From positions 32,015,376 to 32,079,375 of the forward strand of contig NC_044976.1 in assembly GCF_008728515.1 (NCBI RefSeq): a stretch of 64,000 nt of DNA. The letters are read 5' to 3'. Position 1 is the first letter of the stretch; every line of letters starts with the position of its first letter. The position numbers and the translations under genes are program-made. Positions 1 through 10,779 of the stretch are shown in pieces. The notes under the pieces were generated by a model that saw nothing but the letters and a program-made list of their open reading frames with translations, ran no database searches and was not told the DNA's origin. This DNA is from Papio anubis (lineage: Eukaryota; Chordata; Mammalia; Primates; Cercopithecidae).

Positions 1-597
1 CCAGAAAGCTGACCTCTGTGGACTGCTGGAGAGCAAGGGAGCCTGGTGGTAATGCCAGCCAGGATCCCAGGGCACGGAGCAGGACAGAGCAGGGCCTCTG
101 TTCCATTGCTCCTGGCTTCCTGTTGGATTGGCAGATGGGAAGCACAGTGGATGGGAGGGGGAGAGGAGACAGGTCAAGCTACTGATCCCCTAATCCCCTC
201 CTTGTGCACTGGCTACTATGGATCCCTGTGGTCTCCTCCTCCTGCACTGTGGGTGGGGAATAGCTTTTCAGGTCTGCCAAGGGGCAGCACTCTCTTCTAT
301 GGTTCCAGCTCTCGCCATCTTCTTCCCTGGTCCCTTTGCACACCTAGTGGTGGTGTAGGTCACCTGCTGTTTAGTCCTCAGGGGCCTCACCATCTCTTGT
401 GGGCTCCTTTAGCTCCACCCTCACCTCTGTACATGGTGCCTTCACTAAACCCTCTACCGTTAAAGCTGTGCAGTATTCCTTCTGTCTCCTGCTCGACTCC
501 TGACTGAAATCTATTTCTGCCACTGTTTTAGGATGTATTTGCAATAATAAAGCTTAGCTTGGCCTTTACTGGCTCCAAAGTTTTTATTCCTTTAGAG
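1..597. other. Intronic sequence, no gene seen
   Basis: The stretch is G+C-moderate and has an open frame of 153 codons at 46-507 (+). That frame has no recognisable domain, no splice context and a composition typical of chance frames in intron DNA. An AATAAA-like string lies near 544-550 but nothing upstream makes it a real gene end. I assign no function. Confidence 0.5.
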
Positions 598-868
598 TAG
601 TAGTTGTCAACTGGAGGTGCTTATACACATAGGGACATTTGGCAATGTCTGGAGACTTTTTTGGTTGTTATGACTGTGTGTGTGTGGGAGGGGCTGCTAT
701 TGGCTGCTGGTTCCTGTGGCTCCCTCCTACTGCACTGTGTCTAGCATCTAATGGGCAGAGGCCAAGCATGCTGCTAAACATCCTGCTATGCACAGGACAC
801 TTCCTCACAACAAAGAATTATCCAGCTCACAATGTCAATAGTGCTGAGGCTGAGAAACATTGCTTCAG
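598..868 (+). mobile_element. MER20-like hAT-Charlie DNA transposon remnant
   Basis: The segment follows the non-autonomous hAT element whose consensus reads 'ACATTTGGCAATGTCTGGAG' early and 'ACAACAAAGAATTATC' late, ending in 'GAGGCTGAGAAAC'. All three are recognisable here in order. It is strongly diverged and has a TG-rich expansion near 674-686. I recall the family as MER20; the superfamily call is safer than the name. Confidence 0.75.
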
Positions 869-1039
869 GCAGGCACCAGTGGAGTTACTAAACGATCACT
901 GTATATCCTTGCACTATGCAGCCTCGGTCAGGAAAACACTAGAAAAAGCAGGTTTCAAGGAAGAATCATTTATTAACAGAATCACAATAATTGAGCATGC
1001 CAGACCCTAATTAACACTGCTGGGCTTCAAATCCTGGCT

Positions 1040-1185
1040 GCTACATACTATTAATGAGACCTCAGCCAGCTAGTTACCTTATGACTCTCTTTCCTCAACT
1101 GTAAAATGGGACGAGTAGTAGTATCTCCTTCACACAGTTGCTGTTAGGGTTGAACAAAGTAATAAATGCCAAGTGCCTAAAAATC
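1040..1185 (+). repeat. MIR SINE
   Basis: Matches the MIR core and 3' part in sense orientation ('CCTCAACTGTAAAATGGGA', then a 'GTTGAACAAAGTAATAAATG'-type end). It is old and diverged, with no target-site duplication visible. Confidence 0.75.
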
Positions 1186-1624
1186 TAGCAAGTCCTCTTT
1201 ATACACTGGCACACACTAACATGCAAAACTTCATTCTGGGATATGCTAAGGATGGGAGAGAGAATAGAGGAGAGGGCCTGCTTTCAAGAAATTTGCAACT
1301 AAAACAGTGCTTTTTAGATCGTGAGTTGTTCCCTGCAGCAGACTTGTAAAATTAATTTAGAGGCTGCAACTAGCATTTAAAAATACAAATGACATTTTCA
1401 GAGCACATTGTACATAGTAAATACCACTTGGTCATATTTTCCTTTTAGTTCTACAGATGTATGCTTATACTGGGTTGTGATTTTTTTTTTTTTTTACAGT
1501 GGGGTGAGATGAACAAAACAAAGTTTGAAAGCTACTGGTTAATAGGAAAGGGAAGACACCCAAAGCACCATAAGAGGAGGCCCTGTAATTCTGCAAATAC
1601 TCACAGAGGTCTGTGAATGGATTA

Positions 1625-1830
1625 GAGCTTTACGGCTCACGGGCTGCGTGATCTTGAGCTAGTTACACAACCTCTCTGAACTCCAGCTTCCTCAGCTGGA
1701 GGAAAGGAAAAAAAAAAACAAATAAAAACAAAAGCATCACTGTACTGTGGGGAGTACTGAGTGGGGCAATGCACGTACAGTGCCTAGCACGGGGCCTGGT
1801 GTGCACAGATGTGGAATCGATGTGTGATCT
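1625..1830 (+). repeat. MIR SINE
   Basis: Sense MIR with 'GTGATCTTGAGCTAGTTAC', 'ACCTCTCTGAACTCCAG' and the late 'GTGCCTAGCACGGGGCCTGG'. An A-rich expansion near 1708-1733 interrupts it. Confidence 0.75.
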
Positions 1831-2819
1831 GGAGACTGCCTGGCTTGGGTTCTTACTGCCCATTGCTGGCATCAAACCTTAACCTTAAAAACTGACAAAT
1901 GGGCCCTCAGTAACTTGAGATATTAGAAGCACCCAGCACTTACTTAATCAGATAAAATTATAACATTCATCTCCGCTTTTGTTTTTTGAACAACACAGCA
2001 GAAAGATACAGACAGCTGTTCCACTCACACAAAGACCCAGCCTCAGCAGTGGAAAAACGTCTCCAAGAAAGATCTCGGCGTAAGGCTTTGTTACGCTACT
2101 GAACCAAGTTGGTTGCTTGTTTACTTTCTAGATATTTCAAATGTGTATACCCAAGGCTAAGTAAATTAGGCCGTTCCTAAAAGGTTCAGATTTTGAAGGT
2201 AACGCTTCTTCCTTCAGGGCTGCTTTCATCCCAGTTTCCAGCCAGAAAGCCTGGCCCCAGGGGCCTTGTGGAGGGAGCTCTACTCTGCCCTATGCTACCT
2301 CAAGGGTGGGCCAGCAGGCATTTGGCTTCAGAGCCCAGGGTTCACACAGGTCCTTATACTTAATAGGTGCACAATATAAGCTTGCTGTCTGTTCTGTTAA
2401 AACCAATAACAATCTGAGAATGGTAATAGTTAAAGGCTTAATGAGCACGTTATGAGGCCAACCCTTGGTGTTTATCTCTATAAATGCTGAGTACTTTGAA
2501 TACACTCAATGTCGAAAAGGAATGTGCTGGTCCGCTCCCATCTATCAGCTGGATTTTTGGATCTCCTCCAGTTACAGAGAGCTCCTTGCTTCTGGGTTAA
2601 CCCATTCCTTTTAATAGGCGGTTCTTGGGTTAGGAAATTCTTCATTACTGCAGGAGAAATCTGCTTAGCTGCGATCTCCACCTGCCATTCCTGGTCTGAT
2701 CTGTTGCCACTAGACAGTTCGTCACAGATTTGAGCATCAAAGCTAGCATGCTCCCTAAAGTGATTCTGGAATATATTCGTGTTCTAGATAAAATGAAAAA
2801 GAGTAGAAATGTAGGCTGC
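1831..2819. other. Intronic sequence, no gene seen
   Basis: No coding exon or confident repeat was recognised. Several short overlapping open frames on both strands in 2290-2900 shadow one another and have no splice or domain support. Confidence 0.45.
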
Positions 2820-2844
2820 AGAGGTTGGCAAAAGCTGGTGATTA

Positions 2845-3058
2845 AGAGGGTGGGCTCTGGACTCAAAAGGCAGGAGTTCGGAGGGCCTTGGGAAATTGGC
2901 TTAACCACTCTGAGCCTTAGCTTCCTTGTCCATAAAGTGAGGTGATGACCGTGTTTCCTTTGCAGGGTAATGATGAAGATAAAAGGAGATGGTGCTCGTC
3001 AAGTGCCTAGCACTGTGCCTGGCTCTTAGCAGGCACCTGGTATTCACTATTATGATTA
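2845..3058 (+). repeat. MIR SINE
   Basis: Near full-length sense MIR: 'GTGGGCTCTGGACTC' near the start, 'AACCACTCTGAGCC' in the core, and 'GTGCCTAGCACTGTGCCTGG' near the end. It lies 230 bp downstream (in CSMD2 sense) of the CSMD2 exon, so it is in the intron. Confidence 0.8.
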
Positions 3059-3161
3059 GCCTGACCTGTGAGGGGCAGCTCCAGCTACATAATTTGGGAA
3101 ACATCCCTGTCTGGGGCAAAAGACAAGGGCAGATGCAGAAATGCAAATGTGCAGACCTCTA

Positions 3162-3539
<378 letters not shown>

Positions 3540-3689
3540 TTACCCCAGGCCCCTCCAGTACCCTAGGCCTGAGCAGCATGAGACGGCTCCTCCGGGGGCT
3601 CATCACACTGCTGGCTTTCCCTCAGCTGCTGGGAGGAGGCAACTGATCCCTCAGACTACAGCACCTCCTGCTTAAACTCCCTAAGCATT

Positions 3690-3850
3690 CCATCCTTTTT
3701 CCTTTTTCTAGTTCTTTGCCTTTTCTGCTTGGAATATATTCACCTGTGACCCTTTCTCCTGCCCATCCACGTCCCCCAAGATGACTTTGGGAAGCCCCTT
3801 AAGTATCACATCTGCAGTAAAGCGTTCCCTACTCTCCTTGACTTTGAAGC
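3690..3850 (+). repeat. L2-like LINE fragment
   Basis: Resembles the L2 3' region ('TTTTCTGCTTGGAATATATTC', later 'AGTAAAGCGTTCCCTACTC'), which encodes nothing here. Diverged, so boundaries are loose. Confidence 0.5.
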
Positions 3851-3854
3851 ACAG

Positions 3855-4012
3855 ATTTGGGTCCTTATCCGGGTTTCACCAGTGTGACCTTGGACCTCAG
3901 AGAATGCTCTGAGAATGGGAGTAATACCAGCCCTAAGAGTTTGTGGGAATAAATAAGAAATCGTATGCACAAAGAATCGAGGTCAGTCCCTGGCACATAT
4001 TAGTTTAATAAT
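3855..4012 (+). repeat. MIR SINE fragment
   Basis: Sense MIR, recognisable by 'GTGTGACCTTGGACCTCAG', 'GAATGGGAGTAATACC' and 'CAGTCCCTGGCACATATTAG'. The poly-pyrimidine core is partly lost. Confidence 0.65.
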
Positions 4013-4109
4013 TATAATTTTCCTTTGTCTTCCTCTGTGATGCCACCACATTTAATTCAAATTATAATTCAGTTATAGAAGTGTGTGGTTTCCTCAAGAT
4101 AACTCCTCA

Positions 4110-4340
4110 GAGCGGGCAATGTGGCCTAGTGGTGAAGAAACGAGCGCTGGAGGGATCAGCTGTGTGATCTCAGGAAAACTACAGAAACCCTCTGAGACTC
4201 AGTGACCTTATCCACAACATGGGGATCATAATGACCCCTCCCTTAAAAGACTGCAAGGATTAAATGAGAAAATACACACAAAAAAGCTCTAAGCACAGTC
4301 CCTGGCCATAACAAGCTGTCAGTGATGGCAGCTGCTGTTC
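4110..4340 (+). repeat. MIR SINE
   Basis: Near full-length sense MIR: 'GGCCTAGTGGTGAAGAAACG' at the 5' part, 'CTGAGACTCAGTGACC' in the core, 'GGATTAAATGAGAAAATAC' and 'CAGTCCCTGGCC' at the end. Confidence 0.8.
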
Positions 4341-4439
4341 CATTCTTCATCTTGATTTCCAGCATCTAACACAATACTGGACACAAAGTAGGCATGTCAC
4401 AGTTCCAGCAGAAAACACGTGTCACAGTCATATAAGAAG

Positions 4440-4557
4440 AGTCCCAGGAGCTTGATGAATGACTTTTTTGCATAGGTCCTTATACCCTTTCTCTACACTC
4501 TTTCACATAGGTCCTTATACCCTGTGTGAAACAGTCATTCATCAAACTCTTGGAACT
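4440..4557. repeat. 118-bp imperfect palindrome with an internal 18-bp direct repeat
   Basis: The 25-base outer arms at 4440-4464 and 4533-4557 are reverse complements at 22 of 25 positions, and all three differences are transitions. Inside, an 18-base string starting CATAGGTCCTTATACC occurs at 4471-4488 and 4506-4523 (period 35). A second inverted pair, 4501-4511 with 4521-4531, matches 10 of 11. It looks like an old short palindromic transposon in which the middle was tandemly duplicated, but I do not recognise a named family. Confidence 0.7.
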
Positions 4558-5689
4558 ATAAAGGTGAGGGCTGACTATGGGGGAACCACCAGGGAGGGGC
4601 AGTATCCTGGGGCTGGCAACTGGGGGACTTGTTACCACTCCCAATCCTGGAGCAGAGAGAAAATAGTTATCTCCAAACAGGGAGCTGCATGTAAGAAGAC
4701 ACCATATAGGACCCAGATCTTCTTTCACAATCTGGGGCTATAGCCAATTCGTGAAAAGCCCATCAAGAGGAGACAAAGAATGAATACCCAGAACTCACTG
4801 TCTTCCTTCCCCTCCTCCAATCTCCTACTGATTCTCCTGTTGATCTAGCCCAACTGGAAGCCAGAGAGCAAGAGAGCATACTGATGCAGCCCCTTGGGTA
4901 AGTCTTCTCAGGCATGGAGCAAGGAGAAGGCAAGGGAGAGGATCTGGAGGTGCAAATGGAAGACATCCAGCATAGTGGGTCTTCATAAATACGCATTAAA
5001 CAAAAGAACTAACCAAGGAGCTTCACGTACTGCAAAACTGAATTCTTACTATAATGAAAATGCTGACACACACCAAACTTCAGGAATATAACCCATACTG
5101 CTATGCTAAAAACTATTATAAAAACCAATTACTGTATTTCACCAGATCCCATTTAAAATAGTTTATTACAGACTGAGTCATTTAAGTTTTCTAAGGAGCC
5201 ACAAACGTATTGTGGGGTTTTTTTTTTTTTTTTTTTTCTCCAGGCCAAATTCAATTCTATCTCAGTGACAAAGCTTGGAGGCTATTTATATAAGGGAAGT
5301 AGAAGTAGGGAGAATTTACCTGAATAATTCAGGACCAAAAGCTCTTTATTGCAAAATGGAATGAGGGGAGGGTGCTGAGGTCTCAAGAGCAGGATGAGAT
5401 TAATGATCAAGACTGTAGCAGGAAGTCAGTGAGACTTCCCTGGCCTGTGAGATCAGGAGAAGCCCTAAGAGGCATCTCCCACCTCCCATTTCTCCCACAC
5501 CTTTACCCACTCCTAGAAATCCTGTTAATTGTTAATTTCCAAGGCTGAAACTCTCAGGGCCCTGTGTTGCCCATGCATCTTTACCCTGTTCTGCTCCTGC
5601 CTCCCTGGACATAAATGTTGGGCGGTTGAGAGTCTTCTTGGCATCTATCAAAGAACTGGGGGCTTACATGGCAGAATCATCACATCAGA
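4558..5689. other. Intronic sequence with a T20 tract
   Basis: No exon or named repeat was recognised. A run of 20 T lies at 5218-5237. The surrounding open frames of 60-95 codons on both strands have no domain or splice support. Confidence 0.45.
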
Positions 5690-6060
5690 CTCTGTCATTG
5701 AGATGGTGTCGTGCCTTGCTAGAAACTCTCCAATGAAATGAACCAACTCCCAATACCTGCAACCTGGATGACTCTTAAAAGCATTATGTTGGGCCATCAG
5801 AGAGGATATACTGAGAGTATATACTGAGTGACTCATTCATACGAAACTCTGCAAAAGAGTTTAGTGAGAGAAAACAGATTAGTGGTTGTCAGAGGTGGGG
5901 GCGAGAGATAAAGGCTGGGGATTGTCTGGCTGGGAAAGAGTACAAGGGAACATTTGGGGGTGATGGTAATGTCTTACATATTGAATGAGATATTGATTAG
6001 ATGAGACGTACACATTGGTCAAAGCTCCAAGGAACTGTACATTTAAAATAGGTAATTTAC
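5690..6060 (+). mobile_element. Old L1 (L1M-type) 3' fragment, continued after the FLAM
   Basis: Matches the 3' part of old mammalian L1: 'GTGGTTGTCAGAGGTGGGGG', then 'GGTGATGGTAATGTCTTAC', then 'GAACTGTACATTTAAAATAG'. The related 'GGTAATTTTATTTTATGTAA' follows the FLAM at about 6240, so the FLAM inserted into this L1. Confidence 0.7.
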
Positions 6061-6172
6061 AGCCAGTCACAGTGGCTCATGCCTGTATTCCCAGGGTTTT
6101 GAGAAGCCAGGTTGGGAGGACTGCTTGAGGCTAGCAGTTAGAGGCCAGCCTGGGCAAGACAATGAGACCCTG
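6061..6172 (+). mobile_element. FLAM-type Alu monomer
   Basis: A single left-monomer Alu, with 'CACAGTGGCTCATGCCTGTA', 'CCAGCCTGGGCAAGACAATG' and 'GAGACCCTGTTTT'. It lacks the second monomer, and its expected A-rich tail is replaced by the start of an inverted repeat. This is a fossil of the earliest primate Alu lineage. Confidence 0.75.
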
Positions 6173-6177
6173 TTTTC

Positions 6178-6229
6178 TTTACCTATTTATTATATTTTGG
6201 ACAGCATCTCCAAAATATAAATAGGTAAA
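6178..6229. repeat. Inverted repeat at the FLAM/L1 junction
   Basis: The left arm 6178-6201 and right arm 6209-6229 are reverse complements except for three bases missing from the right arm, around a seven-base loop CAGCATC. The arms are A+T-rich. The position, exactly where the FLAM tail should be, suggests a fold-back or template-switch event. Confidence 0.75.
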
Positions 6230-6439
6230 TAAATTAAATGGTAATTTTATTTTATGTAAACTATATTACAATGGAGTTAGTGAAAAACAAATCAAAACAA
6301 AACTAATATTCAATGGCTCTAATCCTCAGGGCAAAAGACCTTACTATAGCCTACAAGGCCTTGAAAAAGCCACTGTGCCTTTACTTTTTCTGCCTCCTCC
6401 TCTTTATCCTTTATGCTCCAGCCACAGATGTCTCCTCGC

Positions 6440-6620
6440 TGTTCAAAACTGGCCAGGCCTGCTCCTGCCTCAGAGTCTTTGCAGTTGACATGCCCTCTGC
6501 CTGCTACACTGGCACTTCTCCCAGAACTCCACCTGACTCAGCCCCTTGCTTCCTCCAAGGCTTTGAACAAATGTCACCTTCTCAGGGAAGCCTTCCTGGT
6601 CTGACGCCTGCCTGCCTTTC
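6440..6620 (+). repeat. L2 LINE fragment
   Basis: Sense L2 3' region: 'GAGTCTTTGCAGTTGACATG', 'CCCTCTGCCTGCTACACTGG' and 'TGTCACCTTCTCAGGGAAGC'. The 104-codon open frame here is part of the repeat and not a gene. Confidence 0.75.
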
Positions 6621-6627
6621 ACCCTGA

Positions 6628-6685
6628 GTGTACGTGCACGTGCGCGCGTGCGCGCGCGCGCGCGCACACACACACACACACACAC
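6628..6685. repeat. Alternating purine-pyrimidine tract (TG/CG/CA), Z-DNA type
   Basis: Fifty-eight bases alternate purine and pyrimidine without a break: GT-rich at the left, a CG run through about 6664, then CA repeats. Such tracts, especially CG runs, are the sequences most prone to adopt left-handed Z-DNA. CG density this high is unusual for methylated intron DNA. Confidence 0.9.
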
Positions 6686-6794
6686 TGTTCTCCAGTCAAA
6701 CAGAAGAGTTCATGTATTCAGGAATACACATTGTTCTTGTGTGCTTCTCTGCCTTTGCCCGTGATGCTCTTTATGCCTTTTCTCACTGCACCAC

Positions 6795-6915
6795 CTGGCT
6801 GCACAGAGAGGGAAAGAAACTTGTTCATGGTCACACAGCTATTAAGTGGCAGAGGTGGGATTTAAATGCAGCCATCCCATCCAGAGCCTATGCACTCAGC
6901 CACTACATTACACTG
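6795..6915 (-). repeat. MIR SINE fragment
   Basis: Antisense MIR: 'TGGTCACACAGCTATTAAGT' followed by 'GGCAGAGGTGGGATTTAAAT' and 'AGCCTATGCACTCAGCCAC'. Confidence 0.8.
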
Positions 6916-7560
6916 ACATGTACATGCAAGCATGAAGGAAGGCAGTGGAACAGTTTAGGCTGAATTCCATTCTGTTCCTGTTCTCCCCCTCCTGACTTCC
7001 CCCAGGATCCTCTTTAATTTTGCTCCCTTTTAGAATCATAATTAAAGGAGAGAAACACAAAGAGAGATTCTCCCCTTCAAACCTTTCTGTCCACATTAAC
7101 TTCACTACGGGGGGCTTGGGGAATTCCAAGTTCGCCCAGAAAATTGCTATTGCAGTACAACATAAAATGTATTTAAGCAATTACATTCAATTTTTTTTTC
7201 TTTTTGGTAAATTGACTTCTGTTAAATGGGGCTTCATTAATGGAATCTGGCTTGGGGAGAATTAAAAAAAAATCACTCCCTTTAATGCATGTAGTTGATT
7301 ATAGAAAAGTGGCTTTGAGCTCCTCTGCAGAAAGCTCTGAGCCCTTCTCTTCATGAAGGAGAGCTCAGAGCCGATTTTGTGGGAAGCATTTCTTCTTAAG
7401 AAGCTTCTCATGTGCAGTCGGGATGTTGGGGAGCTGAGAGATCCCCACCAAGATGACAACAGTGACTGTGCAAGGAATTGCTGCCTAATTGTAAGTTGAG
7501 GGGGAGGAGTGTTAGGAGATAATGGTTTAAATCTTAGCATCCCTGAAAACTGACATCTTC
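6916..7560. other. A+T-rich unique sequence, possible conserved element
   Basis: No repeat was recognised. The part 7010-7260 holds several homeodomain-type cores (ATAATTAAAG, TTCATTAATGG) and A/T runs. Function is inferred from composition only. Confidence 0.3.
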
Positions 7561-7564
7561 AGGA

Positions 7565-7640
7565 GAACATTCATTCATGCAATCACCAAGCACATCTCGT
7601 GTACAAGGCACTGTGCTTGCAAGTGAGGGCCACTCCCACT
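7565..7640 (-). repeat. Short L2-end fragment
   Basis: 'ATTCATTCATGCAATCACCA' followed by 'GTGTACAAGGCACTGTGCTT' resembles the antisense 3' end of L2 or a related ancient LINE. Short and diverged. Confidence 0.45.
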
Positions 7641-8287
7641 GTGGTTCCCTAGATATAGAGAGTCCCTGAAAAGCCTGTAATGTCTATGATTCAGCTGCAA
7701 TGTCTTCTTTTCTGTTCAGTCTCCATTCCTCCATCAATAGCATCCGGCTTCTGTCCTCCCAGAGCATCTTCTGTGGGCATTAACTGTTAAGTAAGCTATG
7801 TGCATGGCCCTGGTCTGATTCAGAGTTGAAGCACTTCTGCATCCCAGTACTAAGCATAAACCATCCTTCCCCATCCCCAAGGCTGGCCTAGGAGAATGTG
7901 AAATATAGGAGGTCCTCACCACCTCATCCCTACTCCCAAGCCCTCTTCCCTCCCCACCTGTCACCTGCTGTCCTCCCTAATAAATGGAGAGGACACCAGG
8001 ATACAATCAGGGAAACCCTTTTGAAAATGTCTTGGTCAGTGGTGGGCAAATAGTCCCAAGACCCTTGTTTGAGGCTGATCCCTCCTCTGCCAAACCTAAG
8101 CCACCTCTCGTTCCTTAAGCAAACCTTTAATGACTCAGCCTTGACACGCATTCTCATCAAAATGCTTTCCAAAATCAGTTTTCCTTTAGCTAAATTCCTA
8201 GGACTTGCTATGTCAAGATAAATTCTTTCCCCAAGACAATCCCATGATGTTACATATTTTCCAGGAACTGAGTGAATGCCTGGGACA
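7641..8287. other. Intronic sequence, no gene seen
   Basis: Single-copy looking sequence with no splice-flanked open frame. The 76- and 80-codon minus-strand frames have no domain support. Confidence 0.45.
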
Positions 8288-8617
8288 AATGGAATTTTTT
8301 TTTTAAATTTATTTTTTATTATTATTATACTTTAAGTTCTAGGGTACATGTGCATAACGTGCAGGTTTGTTACGTATGTATACTTGTGCCATGTTGGTGT
8401 GCTGCACCCATCAACTCATCAGCACCCATCAACTCATCATTTACATCAGGTATAACTCCCAATGCAATCCCTCCCCCCTCCCCCCTCCCCATGATAGGCC
8501 CCAGTGTGTGATGTTCCCCTTCCCGAGTCCAAGTGATCTCATTGTTCAGTTCCCACCTATGAGTGAGAACATGCGGTGTTTAGTTTTCTGTTCTTGTGAT
8601 AGTTTGCTAAGAATGAT
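8288..8617 (-). mobile_element. Primate L1 (L1P-type) 3'-end fragment
   Basis: Antisense L1 3' end beginning with a T/A-rich tail, then 'ATTATACTTTAAGTTCTAGG', 'GTTGGTGTGCTGCACCCATC' and 'CACCTATGAGTGAGAACATG'. It is truncated in the 3' UTR/ORF2 end. A perfect 18-bp tandem duplication lies at 8404-8421/8422-8439. Confidence 0.9.
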
Positions 8618-8839
8618 GTAAGTTTATTTTGAATATGAGCCGCTGGGCCTTATCTTTGAAAAGATCCCCCTCTGCCTCCCAAGACTTTCTTTCCCAGCAG
8701 TGCCTGCCGACCGTGGTTGTATGGACAGCTCTGAAAGATCTGAGCCAGCCTTTAAAGATTCAATTCCTGGCTGCCTAGTAAGTGTTTGGGATTGGTTACT
8801 ATGCTCTGAACAAATCAAAGCTTTCCCCCAGTCATTCCT

Positions 8840-9535
8840 GCTCCTTAGTGCGACTGCTCCCCGTAATCCACACCATCCTCCTGGTCACCTAGCCCGGGCA
8901 GCATCCTCAACTCCCCCGTCTCCTTCACCCCTATCGCCAGTCGTGGCCAAGTCTTCTCCATTTCATGTCCTCATCGTTTCTCACCTGGACTACAGAGATG
9001 GGCTTCTGATTTGCCCTCTGCCTCTGTTCCATCTTCCATACTTTGTGGGGAGATTTGATCAAATGCCTGCATTGCTGGAAAGCCAGCAGCAATGGTTGAA
9101 CCCACTGGCTCCAGAATAAAGTCCAAGTTTTTTAATGTCTTTCCTCTTCAATGACACACACTTTGAGATCCAGCTACACAGAATGGCTTGTACACCTGGA
9201 ATGTGACTAATACTTTCATGTCTTCATGCCTTTGCACGTGCTATTCCCTCTATTTGGAATGCCCTTTTCCTGTTGCCCCACCTGGCTACTTGGGAAAATA
9301 TCACTGATCCTATAAACCTAACTAAATATTTCCTTTCCTCCATCTCTCCTTCTCGCTGCCCCCAATAGACCTGACCCTGCCATGGTCCTGGGCATACCAA
9401 ATTGTACTCATCTTTTGAGTTGACCATCTCTCCAACTAGCAGGCAAACTTCATGGGAGCTGGAATAAAATCTTCTTTTTGTCTCAGTATCTCCAGTGCAC
9501 AGCACAGTGCCTGGCACACAGAACAAATACATTTC
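8840..9535 (+). repeat. L2 LINE 3' region
   Basis: Long sense L2 stretch ending in 'CAGCACAGTGCCTGGCACAC'. Internal landmarks are 'GGCTCCAGAATAAAGTCCAA', 'TGCCTTTGCACGTGCTATTC' and 'TATTTGGAATGCCCTTTTCC'. The 139-codon frame at 8700-9119 is partly inside it and is not a gene. Confidence 0.8.
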
Positions 9536-9541
9536 ATAGAA

Positions 9542-9765
9542 CAGAGGTTGGCAAACTATAGCTTGCTGCCTGTATTTGTAAATATAGTTTTACCAGATCA
9601 CAACCATGCCCAGTCGTTCTTTTACATATTGTCTGTGGCTGCTTCCATATTGCAATGACAGGGTTAAGGAGTTGTGCAAGATGACGGCTTGCAAAGCCCA
9701 AAATATTTATTTTCTGGCTTCTTACAGAAAAAAAAAGTTTGCTAATTCCTACCATAGAAGCCTCA
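9542..9765 (+). mobile_element. hAT-Charlie non-autonomous element
   Basis: Starts 'CAGAGGTTGGCAAACTATAG' and ends near 'AAAAGTTTGCTAATTCCTA', the inverted termini of a common mammalian hAT family. The middle ('TGTCTGTGGCTGC') also fits. A related copy lies at 18105-18310. I do not assign the MER number. Confidence 0.75.
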
Positions 9766-10779
9766 CAGATGATGTAGTTGGTTGGTAAATAAAAATTTCA
9801 TTTCTAAGTAGGAAATCATAAAAAAAGGACACAGATGTAGCTTCAACATTTAATTATAATGTACAACACTTAAACATACATTTATTTGCCAATGAGTTAA
9901 ATGCAGGACTAAGGCCCTTCCTTTGATCATGAGTTTGTTCTCCACGTTGTCTATCTTATATAAACTACAACCATAATGCATCATTCACCATTTCCAATGT
10001 TGCTACAGATTGTCCAGCCAACAAATATTTCTTGAGCAACTGCTACGTGCCAGGCATTGACACCCATTCTCATCAAGGTGCAAAGGATGCTTTGTCCCAT
10101 CCCCCTCCCCTCATGTAATGTACCCAGTGGGGTACAGTTGTCTCATTCACTCACACCTAATATCTAGTAAGCAATTCTTTTAAGAGACTCTCCCCTTTGT
10201 GGAATCATTCCAAAGCATTCAGTTTAGTTTCCATAGATGCAACTGTATTTTCTTTCACACTCATATTTCATCAGTTTATGTGATGTTTAATTTAAATCAC
10301 ATAATTACAATAACAAGTATGACTGGCACTGAGAGACTTGGCAACAAACCCAACTGAATCTCGGAAAGTGCAAGACTCAGCTGATGGGAGCAGAAGTGCA
10401 CAGGCATTGAGGGTGGGGGTGGGAGATGGCCTGTAGGCAGCAGGTGCTGGGGGTGCCATGGGCACCCGTCAGGAAGATCTACTGAGGCCATGGGAGTGCT
10501 GGGTAGTCCAAGTGGCTTCTTTGAGGGAGGGGAGTGGGTTAAGAACACTTTCATTAGACATGCTTTGTGGATGAATGAATAAATGAACAAACAGCAGTGG
10601 CTTGCTTTCAGTGGTGGGATATCAAATTACATCCCCTCTGCTATCAGGAGAGTGGGAACCAGCTAATCTTAAAATCTGAGATTTGAGAAGGACTTCAGAG
10701 GTCTTCTAGGTCTAATGACTAGCGATATAGGAATCTCAACCACAGCATTCTTGAAAAATGGTCAGTTTTGATCTATTTT
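9766..10779. other. Intronic sequence with a minor ancient repeat
   Basis: A short ancient-repeat match ('CCAACAAATATTTCTTGAGC' then 'CTACGTGCCAGGCATTG') lies at 10017-10060. The rest holds no recognised exon. The 97-codon minus frame at 10297-10590 is unsupported. Confidence 0.4.

Noticed and set aside
46..507. 153-codon + frame
   Set aside because: No domain, no splice context and Ser/Pro/Leu-rich composition typical of chance frames. Nothing ties it to a transcript.
9607..9690. Possible small RNA hairpin in the hAT element
   Set aside because: The inverted termini belong to the transposon itself and I saw no microRNA-like stem independent of them.
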